From: Coriobacteriaceae bacterium
GTDB taxonomy: Bacteria > Actinomycetota > Coriobacteriia > Coriobacteriales > UMGS124
Assembly (NCBI GenBank): GCA_019421015.1
Contig: JAHZGC010000003.1
Location: forward strand, 213,097-234,625
DNA length: 21,529 bases
Reading direction: 5' to 3'
A program made the translations under genes and the position numbers. The stretch's first letter is position 1. Every line of letters starts with the position of its first letter. This document shows, in pieces, positions 11,940 to 20,202 of this stretch. Under the pieces are notes generated by a model that was not told the DNA's origin, ran no database searches, and saw only the letters and a list, made by a program, of their open reading frames with translations.

Positions 11940-14915
11940 CTACATCAGCTCCACGATCTGCAGGCCGACCTCGGAGCGCTCCAGGATCTCGCGGCTACCA
12001 AAGACGCACACGGCGTCGCGAGCGGCCACGGCGTCGAGCGCGTCGGCCAGCGGGTGCAGCTGCTCGCAGGTGGCGGCCAGTTCCTCCTGACGGATACGCT
12101 CGCGCCACGCGGGGTCGCGATGGGTCAGGTAGTCGACGTCTTGGCGGCGGGCCACCATGCGGGGGCGCTGGGGCGCATCGTGGCCGGCCACCGTGCTCAC
12201 GATGTAGCCCTCCATGGTGGGGCGGTCGGGCTCGTAGGCACGCAGCCACGCGCCGGCGGCGTCGATGCGGGCGAGCGAGGCGTCGAGGTTGGGGTCGCGG
12301 TAGGTGTAGTAGCCCATGCTGCCGTTGACGTTGGGGCGGAAGCCGCAGCCGTAGGCGCCCCCCTGCACGCGGATCTCGTCCCACAGGTAGCCGTAGTTCA
12401 AGGCGCGGGCGGCCACCGGCCAGATGCCGGAGTAGGTGGCCCCGCTGCGGGCACCGTCGCAGGCCTTGGCCACAAAGCAGATGTCGGAGGGGATCACAAA
12501 GGCCTCGCGTGCAAGCGTCGGTTCGGGTACCACGAGCTGGGAGGGGTTCTCCCCTGCCGGGGCTCCCAGGCCGAGTTGGCCTCCGACCTGCCAGAAGCGG
12601 TCGAGGTCGGCGCGCTCGCCGGTAAAGCTCGTAAGGCTCGTGCCGGCCACAAAGACCCTGCGGCAGATGTCGGCAAGCACCTGGGGCAGCGACGATGCGT
12701 GCTCGTCCCAGCGCTCGAGCAGCCCGCGCACGAAGCGGTAGTAGTCCACGCCGCCAAAGTGCTGGGCCAGAAGGCCGTTCTTGGAGCAGTAGCCAAAGGC
12801 GCGCGCCAGGGCATATGAGTTGCCGGCGGCCGCGAAGGCCTGCTCGGAGTCGATGCGCTGCTGCTGCAGGATGCGGCGTATGCGCTCGACGTCGCTGAAG
12901 TCGGTGGACCCCCACACCTCGGTGGGAAGCGCAGCCAGGTCGGCCACGTTCTCGGCGATGGCGCTCGCCCCCACCATGAGGCGCGGGGTGGCCTCGCCGC
13001 TCACGGCGTCCTCGTGCACCACGGCCTGGAAGCTCAGGCGCCCCAGGCGCGACTCGACGAGGGTGTCGAGCTCGGCGGCGCTGCGGTGCGCGGTGCCCAT
13101 CTTGCCGAGCAGGCTGCAGGCCAGGGTCACGTAGGGCAGCTCATCCCAGGTCAGGCCCACGAGGTCGAAGTAGTGGTAGACGTAGTCGATGCGGCGCGTG
13201 GGCACCTCGTGGTAGAGGCACGGCAGCGGGGCGTCCTCGACCAGGCCGTACGCGGGCTCCTCGCGAGCGGCACCGATGTCGGCCACCGCGAGGCGCGGCA
13301 GGGTCGCGGCGGCCTCGGGGGTGTCGGGCTCGGCCTGCAGGCGGTGGAGCAGCTCGGCCTCGGCGGCGATGGCCTCGAGCTCGGCCGCGTCCATGGAGGC
13401 CTGGGCAGCCGCGAGCTCGGCCGCCTCCTGGGAGGCAAGCGACTCGGGGGCGTCGGCGTCCACCGGCACGAGCACGCAACGGGCACGGTGGGTCGACTCC
13501 ACGAACACCTCGCGCACCAGGCGCTCCCAGTACCCGGTGTCGAGGCCGGCCTTGAGGTTGGCCAGCGCCTCCTCGTAGCGCAGGTAGTCGGTGGGCATGT
13601 CGTCGCTGTAGAGCCAGCCGCACATGGCGTTGATGGCCAGGGCCACACCGTCGGCATAGCCAAAGTCCCGCTCACGCAGCGAGAAGGCGGCCGACTCGAG
13701 CGCCGCCTCGAGGTTCTCGCGCGGCACGCCCTCCGTTACCATGCGGGCAAAGGCGTCGTCGACCAGCTGGGTGAACTTCTCGGCCGCGCCCTCGTCGGCA
13801 CCGCGCAGCTCGACCACGAAGAACGGCTGAAGCAGCCCGTCGTACACAAAGGCGTCCACGTCGGCACCCAGGTCGGCCTCAAGCAGCTCGCGCTTGAGCG
13901 GGGCCTCGTTGCTGCCCATGAGGGCGTCGGAGAGGATCTCGAGGGCCAGCGAGCGCTCGCGGTCGGCGTAGGTGCCCGCCACGTAGCCCAGGGCCACCGC
14001 GGCGTTGTCGGGCGTGGTGGCCAGCGTGGCCACGGCGTCCATGTTCACCACGGGCGGCTGCAGCTCCAACGGGTTGGGCTTGCCGGCCGGCTCCGGGGCG
14101 CAGGCCAGGTAGCGCTCGTCGAGCCAGGCGAGCTCGCGGTCGAGCGAGAGGTCGCCGTAGAGCACCACCTTGGCGTTGGCCAGGTTGTAGTGGCGGCGGT
14201 GGGTGTCCTTGTAGGACTCGTAGGTGAGGGTGGGAATGGCGCGCGGGTGGCCGCCCGAGACGAAGCGGTAGGCCGTCTGGGGGAACAGCGCCGCCGAGAG
14301 ATCGTCGAGCACCGCCTCGTCGGGGTCAGAGAGTGCCCCCTTCATCTCGTTGAAGACCACGCCGTTGTAGCGCAGGTTGAGCGCCGCCGGCTCGGCCGCC
14401 TCGTCCGCGCCCTCGTCGCCGGCAGGCAGCCCGTCGACCTCGTAGTGCCAGCCCTCCTGCTCAAAGATGGTGGGCTTGCTGTAGAGGGCCGGATGCAGCA
14501 CGGCGTCCATATAGACGTCCATGAGGTTGAGCAGGTCCTGCTCGTTGGTGGAGGCCACCGGGTACATGGTCTTGTCGGAGAAGGTCAGGGCGTTGAGGAA
14601 CGTCTGCATCGAGGTCTTGAGCAGGTCGACGAAGGGCTCCTTGACCGGGTAGCGGTCGCTGCCGCAGAGCACCGAGTGCTCGAGGATGTGGAAGACGCCG
14701 GTGTCGTCGGCCGGCGGGGTCTTGAAGGCGATGGAGAAGGCCATGTTCTCGTCGTCGTTGGCAAGCCACATGAGCGGCGTGCCGCTCGTGCGGTGGCGCA
14801 TGATGTAGGCGGTCCCCTCAATCTCAGGGACCTGTTCCGCGCGCTCGACGACAAAGCCGTGCAGCTCGGTGCCGGGGGCGAGGTCGAGGCGGGACTCGGC
14901 GGATGCCTGGGCCAT
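11940..14915 (-). CDS. M16C zinc metalloprotease (presequence protease/insulinase family)
   Basis: 991 residues, the size of PreP-type M16C peptidases, which enclose and degrade peptides in a two-half chamber. Seen: the inverted zinc motif HxxEH as HILEH (His76, Glu79, His80) inside FHILEHSVLCGSDRYPVKEP; the following SMQTFLNALTFSDKTMYPVAS typical of M16C; the third zinc ligand probably Glu190 in GVVFNEMKGAL; and in the second half RVQGGAYGCGF (about 885-900), carrying the conserved substrate-binding region. No signal peptide is present, so it is cytoplasmic. The ATG at 14915 follows AAGGAG at nine bases; longer readings extend into the upstream repeat array and are implausible. A -10 element (TATACT) lies 40 bp upstream. 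Likely role: peptide turnover. Confidence 0.93.
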   Translation of the reverse strand: MAQASAESRLDLAPGTELHGFVVERAEQVPEIEGTAYIMRHRTSGTPLMWLANDDENMAFSIAFKTPPADDTGVFHILEHSVLCGSDRYPVKEPFVDLLKTSMQTFLNALTFSDKTMYPVASTNEQDLLNLMDVYMDAVLHPALYSKPTIFEQEGWHYEVDGLPAGDEGADEAAEPAALNLRYNGVVFNEMKGALSDPDEAVLDDLSAALFPQTAYRFVSGGHPRAIPTLTYESYKDTHRRHYNLANAKVVLYGDLSLDRELAWLDERYLACAPEPAGKPNPLELQPPVVNMDAVATLATTPDNAAVALGYVAGTYADRERSLALEILSDALMGSNEAPLKRELLEADLGADVDAFVYDGLLQPFFVVELRGADEGAAEKFTQLVDDAFARMVTEGVPRENLEAALESAAFSLRERDFGYADGVALAINAMCGWLYSDDMPTDYLRYEEALANLKAGLDTGYWERLVREVFVESTHRARCVLVPVDADAPESLASQEAAELAAAQASMDAAELEAIAAEAELLHRLQAEPDTPEAAATLPRLAVADIGAAREEPAYGLVEDAPLPCLYHEVPTRRIDYVYHYFDLVGLTWDELPYVTLACSLLGKMGTAHRSAAELDTLVESRLGRLSFQAVVHEDAVSGEATPRLMVGASAIAENVADLAALPTEVWGSTDFSDVERIRRILQQQRIDSEQAFAAAGNSYALARAFGYCSKNGLLAQHFGGVDYYRFVRGLLERWDEHASSLPQVLADICRRVFVAGTSLTSFTGERADLDRFWQVGGQLGLGAPAGENPSQLVVPEPTLAREAFVIPSDICFVAKACDGARSGATYSGIWPVAARALNYGYLWDEIRVQGGAYGCGFRPNVNGSMGYYTYRDPNLDASLARIDAAGAWLRAYEPDRPTMEGYIVSTVAGHDAPQRPRMVARRQDVDYLTHRDPAWRERIRQEELAATCEQLHPLADALDAVAARDAVCVFGSREILERSEVGLQIVELM

Positions 14916-14955
14916 GGGTGGGGTCTCCTTCCGTGCAAGCGTTGTATGGCCTGCA

Positions 14956-14961
14956 AGTATA
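14956..14961 (-). promoter_or_regulatory. Probable -10 element for the M16 protease gene
   Basis: TATACT on the minus strand (14961-14956, five of six consensus), giving a leader of about 34 nt. As at pepC, no good -35 is visible. Confidence 0.45.
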
Positions 14962-15064
14962 GGCGCTCGCGCGCCCGAGGGGAGAAGGCCATGAAAGGGG
15001 CACGAGTGGGGGGCACCGGTGGGACGGAGGTGAGAGCCGGAATCGCATGCAACGGTGCGGCGGG

Positions 15065-15358
15065 TGGCGCCGGATGCGAGTTGTGTGAACGTCGGGGGCG
15101 TTAGGTGGCACCGAATGCGAGTTGTGTAAGCGTCGGAAAGGCAGGGTGGCACCGGATGCGAGTTGTGTGAACGTCGGGGGCGTTAGGTGGCACCGGATAC
15201 GAGTTGTGTGAACGTCCGGCGGTAAAAACAGGCAGTCGCGCGCCTTGAGTGTTTACACAACTCGCATTTGGTACCAGGATGCTAGTCGCACGCTTACACA
15301 ACTCGCATTTGGTGCCAGTCGGATGGCCGGGCGGTTACACAACTCGGTTTTGGTGCCA
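15065..15358. repeat. Registered inverted array: seven 27-bp units at 41-bp pitch
   Basis: Four plus-orientation units start at 15065, 15106, 15147 and 15188. Three inverted units end at 15276, 15317 and 15358. Every step is exactly 41 bp. The core CGAGTTGTGT is invariant in all seven, and TGGCACC (TGGCGCC or TGGTACC in single copies) begins each. The last three forward and three inverted units share one axis at 15232, so a transcript or extruded DNA could form a registered long hairpin with a 35-base apex. The 14-bp linkers are similar within the forward block (TCGGGGGCGTTAGG twice) and different in the inverted block. Two or three classes of base differ between blocks (CCGGAT forward, CCAAAT inverted). 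No open frame crosses it convincingly. It lies between the promoters of the M16 protease and the hsd operon. Function unknown. Confidence 0.9.
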
Positions 15359-15458
15359 GTCCCCTTCTGTCCACACCCCATCTGAGAGAAACCTTCGGCA
15401 GGACGTCTGACAACCGGTTATTTTATAAATCAAACAGCCCAAGCTTAACAGGACACAT

Positions 15459-15480
15459 CGAAGCCCCACCCCCGGCAATC
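15459..15480. repeat. Orphan half of a GAAGCCCC-type terminator hairpin
   Basis: CGAAGCCCCACCCCCGGCAATC matches the left arm and loop of the hairpin at 11854-11894 (CGAAGCCCCG...CCGGCAATC) with one base change and one deleted C. No right arm follows. It could mark a recombination or insertion boundary just left of the hsd operon, or be chance similarity of C-rich arms. Confidence 0.4.
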
Positions 15481-15537
15481 CTCTTGAACCAAGCCCTACC
15501 TCGATTCGAGTGTCTGACTCCACATCAAAGAATGGAT

Positions 15538-15567
15538 TGTTACAATGGTGGAATAGTTCGCCTATTC
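15538..15567 (+). promoter_or_regulatory. Extended -10 promoter of the hsd operon, with adjacent small palindrome
   Basis: TGT followed by TACAAT (15538-15546) is an extended -10, which needs no strong -35; none is seen. Transcription would begin near 15553. GAATAG (15551-15556) and CTATTC (15562-15567) form a perfect 6-bp inverted repeat right at the start site, suitable as an operator or 5' hairpin. Confidence 0.55.
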
Positions 15568-15605
15568 ATCGGTTGGTCAAAGCGACCCTCCAAAAGGATG
15601 CGCGC

Positions 15606-18600
15606 ATGCAAATGGATGCATCTCCATTCACCCATATAGACGAGAACTTCTTCGAGCAGGCCATTATCGAGCGCCTCTGCCTCAAGATGGGCTACAAGCA
15701 CCTGTTCGGCCCCGACGTGCAGCGTACCGGCGACGGCTACCGGGACGTGTTCCTCCACCGGGTGCTGCATGATTCCCTCAACCGCATCAACTTCCTGCCC
15801 GAGGAGGCCATTCAGGAGGCCATCCTCAAGATCACGAACGTCGAGGGCGGCTCTCTGGCCCAGCGCAACGAGGCCTTCAACGACTACCTCCAGTCGGGCG
15901 TCGAGGTGCGCTACTTCGACGGGAGGGAGGAGCAGAACGACATAGTCCGCCTGATCGACTACGACGACCCCGACAACAACTCCTTCCACATAGTCAACCA
16001 GTGGACCGTCTCCGAGCACTCCAAGAAGAGGCTCGACCTGGTCGCGTTCGTGAACGGCATACCCCTGGTCGTGTTCGAGCTCAAGAGCCCCTCCCGGGAG
16101 GACACCGACGCCTCGGACGCCTACCTCCAGCTCCGCAACTACATGAAGCACGTTCCCTCGATGTTCGTGCCCAACGCCTTCTGCGTCATGAGCGACATGG
16201 CCCAGACGCGCGTGGGAACCATAACCGCCGACGAGGACCGCTACGTCAGCTGGAAGTCGGCCGACGGCGACTACTCCGAGACCAGGGCGGCCGGCTGGAC
16301 GACCATGCTCGACGGCATGATGCCCAAGGGCAGGCTCCTCGACATCGTGAAGAACTTCGTCTGCTTCAACGACCCCTCCGACGCGCACGTGAAGATCCTG
16401 GCCGCCTACCACCAGTACTTCGGGGTGCGCAAGGCCGTCGCCCGCGCCGAGGAGGCGGTGGGGGGCGACGGCAAGATCGGCGTCTTCTGGCACACGCAGG
16501 GAAGCGGCAAGTCCCTCTCGATGGTGTTCTTCGCCCACCTGCTCCAAGCCCACCTGGACAGCCCCACCGTCGTGGTGATCACCGACCGCAACGACCTCGA
16601 CGACCAGCTATTTGGCCAGTTCTGCCGCTGCTCGGCGTTCCTGCGGCAGACCCCTGTCCAAGCCGCCAGCCGACAGGACCTCAAGGACAAGCTCGTAGGA
16701 CGCGAGGCCAACGGCATCATTTTCACCACCATGCAGAAGTTCACCGACGGCGACGAGCCGCTGTGCGACCGTAGCAACGTGGTGGTCATGGTCGACGAGG
16801 CACACCGCGGGCAGTACGGCCTCACGGAGCGGATGGACGAGAGGGGCAACGTCTCGGTCGGCGCGGCCCGCGTTGTGCGCAAAGCCCTGCCCAACGCCTC
16901 CTACATAGGCTTCACGGGCACACCGGTGTCCACGGAGGACAAGAACACCCGCGAGATCTTCGGCGACTACATCGACGTCTACGACATGACCCAGTCAGTC
17001 GAGGACGAGGCGACGAAGCCCGTCTACTACGAGAGCCGCGTGGTGGCGCTGCACCTCGACCCCGACACCCTCGAGAGGCTGGACGCCGAGTACGGCCGCT
17101 TCGCCGAGGAGGCCGACCCCTCCTCCTTGGAGAAGTCCAAGCACGACCTCGGCGGCCTGGATGCCATCTTCGGCACGCCGGAGACCATCGACGCCCTGTG
17201 CCGGGACATCATCTCCCACTACGAGGAGAACCGGGCCGACGTGCTGACCGGCAAGGCGCTCATCGTGGCCTACAGCCGCCCCATCGCCATGAAGATCTAC
17301 GGCCGCATGCTGGAGCTGCGCCCCCAGTGGGCGGACAAGGTAGGCGTGGTAATGACTATGTCGAACCAAGACCCCGAGGAGTGGTTCGACGTCTGCGGGG
17401 GCACCCAGCACAAGAAGGAGATGGAGCGCAGGTTCAAGAGCGACGACGACCCCCTCAAGATCGCCATCGTCGTGGACATGTGGCTCACCGGGTTCGACGT
17501 GCCGAGCCTGGCGACCATGTACGTCTTCAAGCCCATGCGGGGCCACAACCTCATGCAGGCCATCGCCCGGGTCAACAGGGTCTACAGGGGCAAGGAAGGC
17601 GGCCTGGTCGTGGACTACATCGGCATCGCGCGCGCCCTCAAGCAGGCCATGAACGACTACACTGTCAGGGACCGGTCGAACTACGGCGACATGGACGTGG
17701 CCGCCACGGCGTACCCAAAGTTCCTCGAGAAGCTCGACGCGTGCCGCGACTTGATGCACGGCTACGCCTACCGCGAGCTCATCTTCTCCGGCTCGAAGGG
17801 CGACCTGGCGCAGGCCATCGGGGAGGGCGCGGACTGGCTGCTCGACCCCGCGCGCGGCGAGGACACGGAGGGCTTCCTCAAGCAGTGCCAGCTCATGAAC
17901 CAGGCCCTGAGCCTCTGCAAGAGCCTCGTCTCCGAGGAAGACCAGCACGAAGCCGCCTACCTCTCGGTGCTCAGGGTGCAGGTCCTGCGCCTCACGGGGC
18001 GCCAGGGCGGCGGCGGTGGCGGCATGACCTACGCGGAGTTCAACAAGCGGGTCACCGCCATCCTCGAGCAGACCGTGCGCGCCGACGGCATCATAGACCT
18101 GTTCGGCAAGGACAACGTGGAGCTCTCGCTCTTCGACGAGTCTTTCCTGGCCGAGGTGGCCGCGATGCGGCAGAAGAACGTCGCCATAGAGAGCCTCAAG
18201 CGCCTCATCAAGGAGCGCGTGCGGGCATACCAGCGCACCAGCGTGGTCAAGGCGGCGAAGTTCAGCGAGATGCTCCAGGGGACGCTCAACGCCTACCTCA
18301 ACGGCATGCTCACCAACGCCCAGGTCGTCGAAGAGCTCATAGCTATGGCCCGCGAGATGATGAAGGACCGCACCGACGCCGAGGCCCTGGGGCTCACCGA
18401 GGAGGAGATGGCCTTCTACGACGCCATCGCCAGGCCCGAGGCGGTCAGGGACTTCTACGACAACGACCAGCTTGTGGCCATTGCGCGAGAGCTCACCGAG
18501 GCGCTCCAGAAAAGCGCTACCATCGACTGGCAGAAGAAAGAGAGTGCCCGGGCCGGTATGCGCAGGTCCATCAAACGGCTGCTGCGCAAATACAAGTACC

Positions 18601-18677
18601 CGCCCGAGGGCGAGGAGGAAGCCATGCAGACGGTCATGGCGCAGTGCGAGCTCTGGGCCGACGCCCAGACCTACTAG
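15606..18677 (+). CDS. hsdR: Type I restriction-modification system, R subunit (DNA translocase/endonuclease)
   Basis: 1023 residues from the ATG at 15606; typical HsdR length. With HsdM and HsdS it forms the R2M2S complex that pumps and cuts unmodified DNA. Seen (numbered from 15606): the PD-(D/E)xK nuclease with Asp144 and Glu158-x-Lys160 (RLDLVAF...VVFELK); Walker A HTQGSGKS (296-303); DEAH box VVMVDEAH (393-400); motif III YIGFTGTP (433-440); VDMWLTGFDVP (623-633); motif VI QAIARVNRVY (651-660); and a C-terminal HsdR helical domain ending CELWADAQTY. A GTG at 15510 also opens this frame, but it has no SD and lies upstream of the -10 element. AAAAGGA precedes 15606 (or 15612). It is followed by hsdM after 13 bp. 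All motifs are intact, so it is expected to be active. Confidence 0.95.
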   Translation: MQMDASPFTHIDENFFEQAIIERLCLKMGYKHLFGPDVQRTGDGYRDVFLHRVLHDSLNRINFLPEEAIQEAILKITNVEGGSLAQRNEAFNDYLQSGVEVRYFDGREEQNDIVRLIDYDDPDNNSFHIVNQWTVSEHSKKRLDLVAFVNGIPLVVFELKSPSREDTDASDAYLQLRNYMKHVPSMFVPNAFCVMSDMAQTRVGTITADEDRYVSWKSADGDYSETRAAGWTTMLDGMMPKGRLLDIVKNFVCFNDPSDAHVKILAAYHQYFGVRKAVARAEEAVGGDGKIGVFWHTQGSGKSLSMVFFAHLLQAHLDSPTVVVITDRNDLDDQLFGQFCRCSAFLRQTPVQAASRQDLKDKLVGREANGIIFTTMQKFTDGDEPLCDRSNVVVMVDEAHRGQYGLTERMDERGNVSVGAARVVRKALPNASYIGFTGTPVSTEDKNTREIFGDYIDVYDMTQSVEDEATKPVYYESRVVALHLDPDTLERLDAEYGRFAEEADPSSLEKSKHDLGGLDAIFGTPETIDALCRDIISHYEENRADVLTGKALIVAYSRPIAMKIYGRMLELRPQWADKVGVVMTMSNQDPEEWFDVCGGTQHKKEMERRFKSDDDPLKIAIVVDMWLTGFDVPSLATMYVFKPMRGHNLMQAIARVNRVYRGKEGGLVVDYIGIARALKQAMNDYTVRDRSNYGDMDVAATAYPKFLEKLDACRDLMHGYAYRELIFSGSKGDLAQAIGEGADWLLDPARGEDTEGFLKQCQLMNQALSLCKSLVSEEDQHEAAYLSVLRVQVLRLTGRQGGGGGGMTYAEFNKRVTAILEQTVRADGIIDLFGKDNVELSLFDESFLAEVAAMRQKNVAIESLKRLIKERVRAYQRTSVVKAAKFSEMLQGTLNAYLNGMLTNAQVVEELIAMAREMMKDRTDAEALGLTEEEMAFYDAIARPEAVRDFYDNDQLVAIARELTEALQKSATIDWQKKESARAGMRRSIKRLLRKYKYPPEGEEEAMQTVMAQCELWADAQTY

Positions 18678-18690
18678 GAGGGACAACACC

Positions 18691-20202
18691 ATGGCCAGGA
18701 AGAAGGCGGACAACACAGCCGAAATCGGCTTCGAGGAGCAGATCTGGAAGGCCGCCGACAAGCTGCGCGGCAACATCGACGCGTCGGAGTACAAGAACGT
18801 GGTGCTCGGCCTGATCTTCCTCAAGTACATCTCGGACAAGTTCGACCAGCGCTACAAGGAGCTGGTGGCGGAGGGAGAGGGTTTCGAGGAGGACCGCGAC
18901 GAGTACACGGCGGAGGGCATCTTCTTCGTGCCGCCCGAGGCGCGCTGGTCGGCGGTGGCCGCCTCGGCCCACACGCCCGAGGTTGGCAAGGCGATCGACG
19001 AGGCCATGCGCCTGATCGAGGCCGAAAACGACCGGCTCAAGAACATCCTGCCCAAGAACTTCGCCCGCCAGGAGCTCGACAAGCGCCGTCTCGGCGAGGT
19101 GGTCGACCTGTTCACCAACGTGCAGATGGCCGAGAAGGGCGACACCCGCGACATCCTCGGGCGCACCTACGAGTACTGCCTCTCCAAATTCGCCGAGGCC
19201 GAGGGTAAGAACGCAGGCGAGTTCTACACCCCCGCCTGCATCGTGCGGACGCTGGTCGAGATCATCCAACCTTTCCACGGGCGAGTCTACGACCCATGCT
19301 GCGGGTCGGGAGGCATGTTCGTGCAGTCGGCCGAGTTCGTGAGGCGCCATGCCGGCAACATCAACGACCTCTCGATCTTTGGCCAGGAGAGCAACCCCAC
19401 CACCTGGAAGATGGCTACCATGAACCTGGCCATCCGCGGCATTGACGCGGATCTGGGCAAGTTCAACGCGGACACATTCTTCAATGACCTGCACAAGAGC
19501 GAGCGCTTCGACTTCATCCTGGCCAACCCGCCCTTCAACCTCTCCGACTGGGGAGGCGACAAGCTGTGCGACGACCCGCGCTGGGAGTACGGGATCCCGC
19601 CGGAGGGCAACGCCAACTTCGCCTGGGTGCAACACATGGTGCACCACCTGAACCGCGGTGGGCGCATGGGCATGGTGCTCGCCAACGGCTCCCTCTCGAG
19701 CCAGACCGGCACGGAGGGCGACATCCGCCGGGCGCTGGTGGAGGCGGACCTGGTGGAGGGCATCGTGGCCATGCCCGACAAGCTCTTCTACAGCACGGGC
19801 ATCCCCGTGAGCCTGTGGATCATCTCGAAACGGAAAGACCAGCCCGGCAGGACCCTCTTCGTGGACGCCCGCGAGATGGGCACCATGGTGAGCCGCAGGC
19901 TGCGCGAGTTCACCGACGAGGACATCGCAAGGGTGGCCGGCGCCTTCGACGCCTTCCGCAGGGGCGAGCTCGAGGACGAGAGGGGCTTCTGCGCGGGGGT
20001 GGCCACCGAGGACATCGCCAAGCAGGACTTCATCCTGACGCCGGGCCGCTACGTGGGGGTGGCCGAGGCCGAGGACGACGGGGAGCCCTTCGAGGAGAAA
20101 ATGGCGCGCCTGACCGGCGAGCTGGCCAAGTGCTTCGAGGAGTCCAACCGCCTGCAGGAGCAGATCAAGAAGAACCTGGAGGCGATCGGGTATGGGATGT
20201 AG
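18691..20202 (+). CDS. hsdM: Type I restriction-modification system, M subunit (N6-adenine methyltransferase)
   Basis: 503 residues. It methylates adenines in the sequence chosen by HsdS using S-adenosylmethionine. Seen: the N-terminal HsdM helical domain (about 10-150, with LRGNIDASEYKNVVLGLIFLKYIS), GEFYTP (176-181), SAM-binding motif I DPCCGSGG (201-208) and catalytic motif IV NPPF (279-282), which is the gamma-class order. Motif ...GQESNPTTWKMATMNLAIRGI is typical of HsdM. AGGAGGG (18676-18682) overlaps the hsdR stop, so translation is likely coupled. The last four codons overlap hsdS. The reading frame extends upstream inside hsdR, but the ATG at 18691 with this SD is the real start. Confidence 0.96.
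   Translation: MARKKADNTAEIGFEEQIWKAADKLRGNIDASEYKNVVLGLIFLKYISDKFDQRYKELVAEGEGFEEDRDEYTAEGIFFVPPEARWSAVAASAHTPEVGKAIDEAMRLIEAENDRLKNILPKNFARQELDKRRLGEVVDLFTNVQMAEKGDTRDILGRTYEYCLSKFAEAEGKNAGEFYTPACIVRTLVEIIQPFHGRVYDPCCGSGGMFVQSAEFVRRHAGNINDLSIFGQESNPTTWKMATMNLAIRGIDADLGKFNADTFFNDLHKSERFDFILANPPFNLSDWGGDKLCDDPRWEYGIPPEGNANFAWVQHMVHHLNRGGRMGMVLANGSLSSQTGTEGDIRRALVEADLVEGIVAMPDKLFYSTGIPVSLWIISKRKDQPGRTLFVDAREMGTMVSRRLREFTDEDIARVAGAFDAFRRGELEDERGFCAGVATEDIAKQDFILTPGRYVGVAEAEDDGEPFEEKMARLTGELAKCFEESNRLQEQIKKNLEAIGYGM

Noticed and set aside
13014..15104. Long plus-strand open frame antisense to the M16 protease
   Set aside because: Low-complexity Gly/Val/Leu/His composition typical of the opposite strand of GC-rich genes; the minus-strand protein has full M16 motifs.
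14916..15152. N-terminal extension of the M16 protease into the repeat array
   Set aside because: The translated repeats are Thr/Arg/Pro-rich and not family-like; the ATG at 14915 has a strong SD and a -10 element behind it.
15065..15358. CRISPR array
   Set aside because: Linkers are only 14 bp, two are identical, and the second block is inverted. No cas gene is present.
16995..18839. Long minus-strand open frame antisense to hsdR and the start of hsdM
   Set aside because: Same shadow composition, no family pattern; it crosses two genuine genes.
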